A DNA stretch of 64,000 nucleotides from Pomacea canaliculata (lineage: Eukaryota > Mollusca > Gastropoda > Architaenioglossa > Ampullariidae). Below are positions 25,013 through 36,500 of this stretch, piece by piece. The stretch spans positions 11,901,950 to 11,965,949 of the forward strand of contig NC_037596.1 in NCBI RefSeq assembly GCF_003073045.1, written 5' to 3'. The stretch's first letter is position 1, and each line of letters begins with the position of its first letter. The position numbers were made by a program, and so were the translations under genes. Under the pieces are notes generated by a model that was not told the origin of the DNA, made no database searches, and saw only the letters and a list, made by a program, of their open reading frames with translations.

Positions 25013-25672
25013 AATCTACTTTAAGTCTACTTTGACCATTCTTAATAACATGAATTTCAAAGTATTCAGTGATTTATTACTGTTTTTTCCAGATCTTTTA
25101 ACGATTATATTAAAATATTCTTACTTTCTAGCCCTGAAAGAGTAAAAAATGATGGTCCTCAAATATTTTGTGTTGTCTATCAGGGCTTCTCTCATCTGTA
25201 GCCCCAGTTTGACAGGATCTAGCCACCGACCTACAGTCTGAATTATCGCATTACGGTGCTATAAAACCGTAAATGTCAACCGGTATTACAGACATGATGT
25301 GGAAATTGTGATCGTGAGACCTTTGCAAAGGAGATTCTCAGCCTGTCTATGTATATTTTTCTCTCTATCTCTCTCACTCTGTGGAGAAATGGCTCTAGAA
25401 CAAGCAATCGAGCTCTTCCTCGACACGGACACACATGCTTATGTGTCATGGTAACCAGGAAACGGATGAAAATAAACATCCTCATGAATCATTCTAATCG
25501 AAGAGCAGGGCTGATTACATTAATTAAATAGATACCACATGGGATCTCCATCTGACTCAATGCAGTCACGAGCGGCTCAACAAGGACAAAGGCACGTGCG
25601 TTTTGAGAAAGCATCACGAGCTAAAGTGTATGACTCCAGTAATCCAAGGCTTCATTAAACACATAACGAAGT
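25013..25672. other. Spacer between the duplicated segments
   Basis: This sequence is not shared by the two copies. No gene or element was recognised. Confidence 0.4.
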
Positions 25673-28600
25673 CATGAATGTTGTTGTTTACTGCTACATA
25701 CGTGATCTGTCTGCCACATGGACAAACATATTTTATGACTTAGTCACTTTAAGGAACGCAAGAGCCTAACCCTGACACATCACAACATGCTGTATCTCGT
25801 TTTGATAACTCCTTGTGGGAGTCAGGTTCTAAGAAATGTCGCCCTTGACTTGTAGGAGTGTTCCATATCTTCATGATTGCTAGTGAAGAGGAAATTTCCT
25901 TTGTTTCGGTCATAGAATTTTTTTGATACGTTTATTTTTAATGTAGGTTTATTAAAGACATGGATGCATGAGCCATAATTTTCTTTATGGGTTGAGAGTA
26001 GAGAAGGACAAATAGATCTTTATGGTGAAAGGAACATGAAAATGCAGTTTTCCTGCATACTTTTGTGTCGTCGCATTACGAACTTGTATTACAGGACTGC
26101 TAGCAGAAGATTTTTCCAGTTAACTGCTAAAACGAGGCAGGTGTGTATAACACTTCCGGTTCAGTCACATTTATTATCTCGGCTTGCCGAGACTAGCAAT
26201 GGAGAACTTCGCAAGATGCTAAGCGTTGGTCTCTGCAGACAACAGTCCACTTATACACGACCGTGGTCTTATTTACAAAACTGAAATTGCATTCTTTTTA
26301 TTGGTTATCCTTAAAGCTGACGGATTCTCTAACAAAGAAGAATGAGGCTTTTTGTTGTGAACTTTGAAGGGAAAATACCGATGAAGAAAGACAACAAATT
26401 GTTGGCGAACTAGAAATAATATACTGGTTTTACCATCCACCACTTTGGATTTGCCTTAGAGCCAAGTACGTGTATTGCCTGTCACCTGTCTCCCTTTGAA
26501 CGAGCCGATCCTACTATCACGCTGGGCATGCATGAAAGAACAAGGGCGCGCGATAAGCATATTGACTGTGTGCTACATATGGCAGCTGTGACAGCCATCA
26601 ATAGGCCCATGTGTCACAGGGCGCAATATCCTCTATCCGGGTTTTTCAGAGAATGACGCATTTTCATATAATGAATGTAATTTCAATAGCAACATAATTG
26701 CTTTTATGGTAGATATTAACAGTTGCTAACTAGGGTTTTGTCTATGTTTCTGGCTGAATCACATAAATGTTTACTGTTTAGGCATTGGTGAGACTTGGGA
26801 CATGATTCCCTACTGTTTGCTCTATTTTTAAAAAAATGCTGCAACATAGTCATACACGTACACATGGCTTTTTTGAGAAAATATTTTTATGATTTTCTCA
26901 GAAATAGTGCGAGCGTTGCTAAGCTTCAGCTTCCCAGAACTGCGCAATGATAGCGCTTCCAGTAATAGCTAAAAATAGAAGTGGCGTCATGCTATTCCAC
27001 CATTATTGATTTAAACCTTGCGAGCCAGATTTTTTTTAAATGACATGAAAAATTTTCTTCAGTATTGACTGGTCACCGAGTGTGTGAACATGTAACACCT
27101 TAAAGGTTAGATATTGTATGGCCCACAATTACGAATACCTATTAAATCGATTATAATAGATTCTTGTTAACTGATTAAAGAATGGCCAGGTGTGCATGCA
27201 CCTATTAAAACAAAAAATGTATTTTAATCATTCGATTAACCACAGGCTCTGATCTATAAAGGATACACCCTTGGACAGGTGATCTCCCTGCTTGTCAGGG
27301 GATAGAGGTGGATCATGTGGACGATAAGTATGCTAAACAATTTATTCCGAGTGTAAACACGTTTTTTTTTGTAATAGGGGTGTGAGAATATCGGTTTCTT
27401 ATCAAGAAGGCGAAAACGAAAGCAGGATGTTAATCAATGCAGGTGTGAGTTGACAACTTAAATAGTATATCTGATACGTTTCATGTAACAAGCATACACA
27501 TACGCCCAAGCTCTCCGCTTGTTTCATTTTATACTCTCTTTTCTAGAGTATTTTTAATTATATTAAGCGAATACACCAACATGGTTACTCTACATGGTTA
27601 CTCTACATGTCTACTAATAACTCCACATTCTCAGAGCAATGATGATATAACTGGCTGCTATTGCCTCAGAAAGCAAGCAAGTAACAATCCCCTGTCGTGT
27701 GGGTACCTCGACACAATCATATTTTGTTTTATCGCTATTTCGAGTGCAGGAAAACGCCTTGTGTGGGCTGCTTCAGTCAGCTGTCAGGTGACATAAGTGC
27801 CTCTCTATTCCACCTCAAATTCCCCCCTCCCTCCTCTTACTTTGAGTGCAGGAGAAGTACCATTGAGCATGATAGGTGTTCTTGCTCACGTACAACAAAA
27901 TCCCTTTTCCTTCCCTTAGTTATTAGTAACTTAAAGACGTAAGAAACATTTTTAATCAAAATAAGTAGGCGATAGGTCTTGACTATGTAGGAATGAGGCA
28001 TATGTAAAGTACAATGAAATTGGTTTGCATGTGTAAAAAATCCATCTTAAATTCCCTTATTTTTTTCTATGTGTGATATAACGTGTTCTACATGTGTCTT
28101 CGTCATACAATGCAATGTAATACAACTTTATTGATTCTTAGGGGCATTTAAGACAGTGCTCGTACTAGCAATAATATATACATATACAGGATATAAAAGA
28201 TATAACATGCATGTACTGAAATTGTGTCTCTCTTACAGACACATTCTCTGTCTCCCAGACACAAATATCTAACAACAGCGACACAGTTGGTGACTCCAGG
28301 TCATCAAGCTAGTACAAGATGACAGCCGCTAGAGTTTATCAAATGAATGTCACGTGAATGAATGAGTTGCGGTGAAGATAAGTTATGCAGACAGGCATCG
28401 GGTAACCCACAACCAAACCGCAAGAGTGAAAACTTGCATGTCAACACATGATCAGAAATAGTAAGAGTAAGAACTCACATGTCAACGCATGATGAGAAAT
28501 ACAGAGGATGCGGAATTCCTTCCTGAGGATTTGCTGATGACAAAAGGCTGCCAAGTCCCTCTGCCTGCTTCCGGTGATCTTGTCACAGATTTTATGCTAT

Positions 28601-29325
28601 ACTGCAATGAACATCGCTGTCATGTCACAGTACTTTATTATGCAACATTTAAAGTAAATATTAAATTATTAACTCATTCTTTTGACCTGGCCTCGATGTG
28701 TTGCTCACGGATTATAACACACTCACACACACAAAAAAAAAAGGCCATCTGTTTAAGGTTTCATACGCCTACGTTTCGGCGGTTGCACTCTTTACAAGGA
28801 CGGAGAGGAAGCACTGGTGCTGTTGGCTTATATGACAATTCATACTCTTTTATTGCTTAATTCTTATATTAATTGCTATAATTTCATTTATCTGCCCTTC
28901 CCTTTGTTAGTAATTTTCTAAAAAAAAAAATGCTGCTGCTTCTAGAATTCTCAGCGATAATAAGGAGGAGGAGAGGGAATCATAACGATGCTACCAACAC
29001 TGCTTTGTGAGTTGACTGACTGAACTGCTCTCAGTTCTGTTTATTGTCATACAGCAGCGCAATCCAACTATTGTAAATCCTCATGGATTTTAGACATTAT
29101 GTGAAATTTAAATCTGAGCTTATATTTAATACGTTTGAGTTGATCATAACATGCATGCAGGGAAATCCATTTGAGATTTTCTGGGATTATGAACTCAGAT
29201 GCGGTTTCTGCGTGGCAGCTGTAATTCCACGGAACACAGAAATCCCATCTGTTTCTTTCTTACTCACAAGCTTAAAGTAGGGCAGAGATTTGTGCAACGG
29301 TTAAGGTCACATTTCGAAATTTAAA
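25673..29325. repeat. Segmental duplication, copy 2
   Basis: Paralogous to 21970-25012 in the same orientation. It is longer by about 0.6 kb, including an insertion at about 25918-26222 that splits sequence contiguous in copy 1. No gene was recognised. Confidence 0.8.
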
Positions 29326-31428
29326 TTACCAGCAGAGCTGCATCTGTTGGGAGACTGCAGAGCAAGGCAGGGTGACCTCTGACCTCTCACACACACACGC
29401 TGAACTCTGTTTACCCCCTCTCGGATTGAAATTTGCAGATTTTGTTTAAGTGGATTGCCCGCCAAACGGCACTAACCTCCATATAGGCTTTGGTTTTCCA
29501 GTATTAAGTGCAATGTTTTCTCAGTTTTGTCTTCAAGCAATGTACCAACAAGCTGCATTGAGCTCAATATATAAACTGACAGCAGAGAGGTAATATTTTT
29601 AATACTGAAATATAATACGTACATTGCTACAAACAATAGACACAAATAAATTTTGTCCATTACAATGGTGAGCATACGGAGACATACACGCAAGAGGCTT
29701 ATTTTCAACTTCGTCACTGAAAAGAACTTAAGAGCTTTACCCTGTGTATAGACAGTTTCTCACAAAGCTTAAGTAGAGCTAGCTCCGAGGGGGGGTCGAC
29801 CATTTCAATAGGATCAAAGAGCTGGAAAATTAATTTTGATAAAGTGCTTATGCTCTGACGGAGGTAGTACTGTACATCACATTAAGTCATTTTGTTCTTT
29901 TCCACCCGTTCGTGCATGTTTTTTAAACAAAATTGTTATTCATAACGACAACATACCTAAATAAACTGATCTCTAGGTATAATCATAAATGCAAAAATTT
30001 GTAAATCGTATGCTGACACTCTTAAGCATGTTCTTAGTGCTCAAAAACAAGAACGAGACAAATGCAGAATACGAGGGATAGGAAAACAAACATCATATGA
30101 ACTACGAATAAGGAAACAACAGAGCTGATGAGGAATAAAAACAAACACAAACAATGCAAAGAGGAAACAACAAAAACTTAGGGTCTCGTGATTTTGCATA
30201 AGAAACACGTGCCGTAAAGCGTGTGAAAAATTACTAGCATTGTGTGAGATGGTGTCACGAGTAATGCATAATGAGGAACTATAACATTCATTTTGTGGTT
30301 GGTGGCGGATATGGAAGGGTCAAGGGCTCTATTGTTTCGCTGCACAGTGATTTAAAGTCCTGTCACGAGATGTTATTGTCCTGGTGAGTGTCAGAGTTAG
30401 GAGACTTAAAGTCTACCACATTTGTCCCTCTCACCTCCCTGTATTACTAGCATATATACAGACATATACATATATATATGTACTTTCAATTTACATATAT
30501 TCATACTTTCAAAGACACATGCATAAATCAATGATCCTTTGCTGGAAATGGGATTGCCTTTTAAGCAAATGCACAGAAAAGCTGCTGAGCTAACCCCACA
30601 GTGGTTTAGCCAGAGGGCGTTTTCATATTCCAGGTGGACCCAAACAGATGGTGATTGAGAAAGAAAGAAGAAAGCCTTCAACGTAAACTTAAAAACCCTA
30701 TTGCCGCGGTGCTTTAGAAAGGGTGCTTTTATGTGTGTGTGAGAAAGAGAATAAAGAGAGGTTTGTACTAAAAATAGTTCGAATTAAAATGGCGCAAAAG
30801 GTCTGAAAGACGAAGTGTCTGCTGCCTGTTGGAACATGACAAGCTGTCATTGCCACATCCGCCATATGATCCGCGAGCTTTTATGATAAAGGCGGAACTT
30901 ACGCAGGAAGCGTATTCGGTGTCACACTTGAGTTTATCAGAAAGGTCGCCATGAGTGTGTTTATCAGAAAGGTCGCCACGGTTTCTAACCCTCTGGGGGG
31001 TATGGGGTTATCAAGGGACAATTGACAATGACTGTCAAGATATTAGACTTCGCATTTTGCCCCCTCAATCTCAATGACAATGTCTTTGAACGGTTGACCT
31101 GTTGTGCAAAGTTTTTCATCTCTGTTTCTAAGGATGACGTAGGTGCTGCTAAGCTACGGATGTGCCCATAAAAAATGCTTTGTGTTCTGCTGTCAACACG
31201 TCCAGACAGATCAAAGAAAGAGCGATGAAAGATTTCAATGGGAAGGCAGCAGTGTTCACTGAAGTGTAAACTGGTCTATGAATTGCCCCTTGGGAGTTTG
31301 TATTGTATTGCGTGAACAATATGCTTCTAAGGAAAAAATCTTAATAAGGTAGTTTTTACAACACATGACAAAGGCGAGTGTGTGTACACGTGTGTGTTGG
31401 TGTGTGTAAGAAAGAGAGGAAAAGAAAT
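29326..31428. other. Intergenic stretch
   Basis: No gene was recognised. A direct repeat, GTTTATCAGAAAGGTCGCCA-like, occurs twice between about 30930 and 30980. Confidence 0.4.
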
Positions 31429-31436
31429 ATTATACC

Positions 31437-31617
31437 GGCAGGGCTTTCTGCTTACGCAAAAATTTGCGTACAGTACGCATTAAAAGTTCGGAGGACCCTT
31501 TCAATTTTCGTCAATGGGGTCCCCTTCAAATTTTTGCGAAGAATAGGGACCCCTTAAAAATCTGAAGAAGGGGTCCCTGGGACCCCAAAGAATTTAGCCT
31601 TAGCAGAAGTCCTGATA
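31437..31617. mobile_element. Probable hAT-type MITE (about 181 bp)
   Basis: The element is flanked by a perfect 8-bp duplication ATTATACC at 31429-31436 and 31618-31625. The ends are imperfect inverted repeats (CAGGGCTTTCTGCT against CAGGACTTCTGCTA read in reverse). The inside carries repeated GGGGTCCC-like blocks. The exact termini are uncertain by 2-3 bp. Confidence 0.6.
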
Positions 31618-31625
31618 ATTATACC

Positions 31626-33024
31626 AATGTATAAAAGTTGCATTTCAACTGCCAGTTGCACAGTATTCTAATCGTCTATCACTAAGCTGACTGCTCTTAC
31701 CGTACATCTGTACCCCACCTAGCACAGCTTTGAATAGTGATTATGATTTGGGTGTTATGCACATAATTTACAGCTGGACTCCACCCAGGCTCCTTCACTA
31801 AACCCCTTTATGCGCATCAATGCTAGCATTATGTGAACTAGGACCCGGTTAGGCATGCGTTGATCACATGATTCAGTGATGACTCACCTTAAACATAACA
31901 CTAGAAGTACTCATGAGTGTAGCTTGAGTGCAGTTAAATTGTGAATAACAGCTTGAAATTCGGAGTTATTTTCTAAAATAGTTACTGTGACAAACTGTGA
32001 CAAACTACTCTGTGACAAATGTCAAATGAGAAACTTAGTTAAACCAAAAGAGGGGAACGATGATGCAGAATAAATTTGTTAAATGACATTACACGAGAAA
32101 CATAAGATAGTGATGGCAACTGCTTTTGGAAAAATATATTATATTACTAGATTACAGAAATACATCCACCAAGAAAAAAATACAGTTATTTCCTTCTTTG
32201 TCTACGCTAGAGCACAGAACACTAATTAAACCTGGATGGCCTCAGAAAGAAATCTGTAATAAAATCTGTAATATCAACATTATCAGATAAAAGTCTAGGG
32301 TCTGTAAGGTTTGAACATCAATCACGGCAACGGTTATGCAAAAAGTCAAGCTACATGCGCAACTACACAAGTTCATTAGAGGTGTACAGTCAAAGTTGTA
32401 ACTAGACGTATCAGTTTAGAGCATCTATTTGTAACTTTATCAGGTTCTTTTTCCTTAAAATACCTTAGTTTATATTATTTCATGTAAATATTTATAGAAG
32501 CATTAAAAGAAAAGGGAAAAAAACTGAAATAAAACAACAGACCACACACACAAAAAAACAAAAACAAAAAACAAAGCAAAAAACAGAATGTGTGATCCTA
32601 TCGTTGTGAAAAATGAGGACCACTTAGTAATAAGGACTAAAATATTTAAAAGGATTATAAACCGATATTACTTTTAAAAATTGCCTAAAATAATGTATAA
32701 AGGTATACTTTAAAATGACAATAACAACAGTTGATTAAAGAGCTGGTCATAAACTTCTTTTAAAACAGCTAAGTGTATCAGTCAATTCCAAATGCACTTC
32801 AATGTAAATAATGAAGACTGTCAGGTTACTGATGATGTTGATCATAGCTCTGTAAGATGGTGAACATAAATGTTCAAGTCTGTAAAGATCCTTATAAAAG
32901 ATGTAACTTTTGCTGTGTGCCTGGATGACGAAATCGTCTGTTGGTGAAAACACATTTATTTAATTTCTTCTAGATACAAAATACCTTTTTTCATCTAAGA
33001 TAAAAACATATACAACTTAATCAC
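31626..33024. other. Intergenic stretch after gene E
   Basis: AT-rich, with no gene recognised. A poly(A)-rich patch lies near 32540-32580. Confidence 0.4.
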
Positions 33025-33030
33025 TTTATT
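33025..33030 (-). terminator. Candidate poly(A) signal of gene E
   Basis: Minus-strand AATAAA about 330 nt after the TAA of gene E. Confidence 0.35.
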
Positions 33031-33360
33031 GCACACATCCACGTCTTCTCTGGACAATCGTTTTGTTCATATTAAAAGTTTAATACCTCGTGTTATGAAC
33101 ACGAAGGAGCACTGTACGTGAACGCTGGGCATGCCTGTGAAATCTTTCAATATTTCAGTTTTTCCTGGCATTCATTTGAATTGAATAGTAGGTATATGTT
33201 TTATGAATCCCCTGGAGGTTTTAAAGGATTTCATTTCCGAAAAGAAAGGTTGAATCTTTCTTGGAAAAGCTTTTGATGTCTTAAAGAAGTACACAGACCT
33301 CCGGATAGCATTGCTTTAAGTTTTTTCATATACACTGGATTTCCTCATCCTTTAATTTAG

Positions 33361-33545
33361 TTAAGGGATGATTTGCGTTTGTTTTGACGAGCTTCCACAG
33401 TCGTTGTCATCCCCATCACAAGAAGGAGCGCAGTGAAGTAACCTGACATCACACGCCTTATCATATTCTGTAGGATTAGTGTTTATGATGTTTGTGTTTA
33501 CTTCGTAATTGATTCCAGGCCTTAAGCTCAGAGCTTTAAAGACAT
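33361..33545 (-). CDS. Gene E exon 8, cytoplasmic end
   Basis: Acceptor TTTGCAG, 61 codons and TAA. It contains INYEVN and TEYDKA and a Cys-containing end. Confidence 0.65.
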
Positions 33546-36500
33546 CTGCAAATAAAAAAGATGAAGGCTTCAAACTTCAAACTAAATCGTGTATCTACTA
33601 TCAATAACAGAGACAGCAACACATACAAAAGTCAATTAATAGTATACTGGTATCTTGCATTCCTGGTTTATAACGGTCAAATGATTTAGAAAATCTTTGC
33701 ATGAGTTCTTCTATAAAACCATAATTTAAACAAAAGCGGTGTTTTTGATGATCTGATGTAAAAGAATCAAGATACGCATATTTTAGATGTTTCTAATTGT
33801 TATTTGTTGTGTTCTCTCTCTACCACACACACACACTTAAACACACATGTACTTTGCTTTCTTCTATTCGCAATCTTATCTGGTTTCACACTGAACAAAA
33901 AAACACTAAATACGTCAGAGAAAGAAGCTTTAACAACTAACTAGTTACATAAATACCATACATCATTCATCCTTCTTCTCACATACTGTCACCAATTTGA
34001 GAGAGCATGTTATCTATACTAACCTTCTTTCTCTTTCAGTGTGTCTGCTATGGGAGAATCCTCTGTCTCTGGCATCAAACGCTCTCTGTTTTCAAAGTCT
34101 TTGACGGCAGTAATATAGTCCGGGGCCTCCACACACGTTCCTTCATGTCTTTTTCAGAGTAAATAAAGAAATAAAATCAGCAATTTCAGCTACTCGTGAT
34201 GAAGTAGTACATTTTGAGTATTTGGTTATACCTGCTAGGTTATTCTTTGTATGTGCATCCTTGTATCAGGTACATTATAGTGAGAATGTTGTGCGTCAGT
34301 AGGTGTCTACTAATGGTAACTCTTATACACATTTCATTTCTATTAGGATGTTTTCTTGCTTTCTTGGGAAAGGGCAAAGGACTTGATCTAATGTCTTATC
34401 GTTGTGGAACACAACTTTCATCTTTTCATTAAAACTTGTACATTTAAAGCATAGATTAAAACACTGTCAACTTACAGTTTTCTGACGAAGGCCACCAATT
34501 TTCTGCGATTAACAATCAGCAACGACGCCACAACGCAGGCTAATAGACATGTACAGGCCACTCCTATGATCATCCCAATATTATTTTTATGTTCTGAAGC
34601 ACCTGCCACATATTTTATGCCAGTAATTGGTGCGTTCTTCTAACAAACATCCTCAAACATAAAGTTTTCTAATACTTTTACTAAGTTTATATGCTATTTT
34701 TTAGTATCAGTTACTGATACATATAGTCATTTTGTATATAAAAGAAGTACGTTTGGAAACAAAGAGTATAATTAAAGTTTACTTGCCTTCTTGGCATAGG
34801 TCTTCGCTTTCAGCGGTACTTCTCTTATTTCGGTTTGGTCCTGTAGACAAAAGGATATTGATAGTATGGATTCTGAAGGCATCAAGCTAACCCTGATCGT
34901 CGTATCATCATTCATTTTACTATCATTATTTATCAAGTGATATCATTTTAGTTAATGAAACACAATATTGGTGGACGAGCTGAATAACTCAACGCTGAAT
35001 GTTTACTTTGTAAGTAACAAAGATCTTTAAGGTAGCATGTCAACTTTAAAAAATATTAAGATGAGAAAACCTTCAGAAAGTCTACTTTCTACCCAGAATA
35101 AAATGTGGAATAAAATGCAACACTAGCATTTGCAATGTTTTTTGTTTTGTTTTGTTTCGTGAATAAACATCTTAGACTCAAATAAAAAATGTGCATCTTT
35201 CAACCCAGGGATGCCTAACCTACGGCCCGCGACGCGGTGCCATTCGGCCCGCGAAACCTCTGCCCACAGTGCAGGAAATCGGCATGTTAGTAATAAAAAA
35301 AAAAAAAAACGAAAAAACGAAAAAAGGGGAAGAAGAAGTATTTATCCCTACTATGGGCGTCTCTCAATCTTTTTTTCGATGGACGAACATTTCGATTCAG
35401 TGCTCCGACTTGGTGTCTTTACGATGAAGCGCGGACATTCAGAAGTTGGTTTCGGGTAAACAACTTCAAATATCCCACTAATTACTACATAATTAATGGT
35501 AAGTACAACTTGTTTCTAATAAAAATTGTATCTGCTCTAATTTTTTTTCTTTTTTTTGTATTTTTGCGGTGAAGTGGCCCGCGACACGGCTGTCCGAAAT
35601 GGATATGGCCCGCAGGCCGAAAAAGGTTGGGCATCACTGTTCTAACCAGTTACAGGTGGGATTATTAACATACTCTCGTTTCTATGGATTCTTTTGTGCA
35701 TTTGTGAGAAAAATAGTGAACGAGATGAATGCAAACGTTTGAGAAAGAGAAAGTGTGTGCCTGTTGACAAAGTCATGTGTGCTTGTACTGTTTTATTCCA
35801 CAACCTTACCTTTTCGATTCTCATGTGTGCTGTTCAGACATTTCTTTGGACTTTGGGGATTTGCGTTTACTGAAGCATTCTCTGAATTTCTTTTATCTTG
35901 AGAAATAAAGTGCACTCCGATATAAAAGAGTAACCAGAAAACGTGTGATAACCATGAAAGTATATTCAAAGCAAATGACATCTTATACGAAAAACGACAA
36001 TGTTTGTGCAGTAAGTTTATAGGATTTATGCAGTTTAATACATGTACTGTTATTCTTTGTCTGTCATTTCTTTTTCTTTTTTATGCAAACTCCCTCTCTC
36101 TCTCTTTCTCTCTCTCTCTCACACACACACACATTATCACTCACATACACAAACTCTATACGTTGTAGATTTCTCAGCAACAATAAGACAACACGAGGCA
36201 AACGATCTTGATTGTCCCAAATACTGAATAGTTAACATACAGTAACCATTCAGCTGTAAGCAGTAGAATATAAATTAGACACAGATATGTGAACTTCATT
36301 CTCTTTTGCAGGAAAAACAAACCACGAACTAAAGAAGTTTGACTCTTTTTATCTACACATGACATGTAATAAATGAGCACTTTGCTTTCAGTGGTCATAC
36401 TAAATGTTGTAACCTCCTTGATGAAATCAATTTGCCGAACGGAATTTACAATTGACTCTTCATTCAAAAGTTAAATGTCAAGAAGAAAGCTACTTACCTG

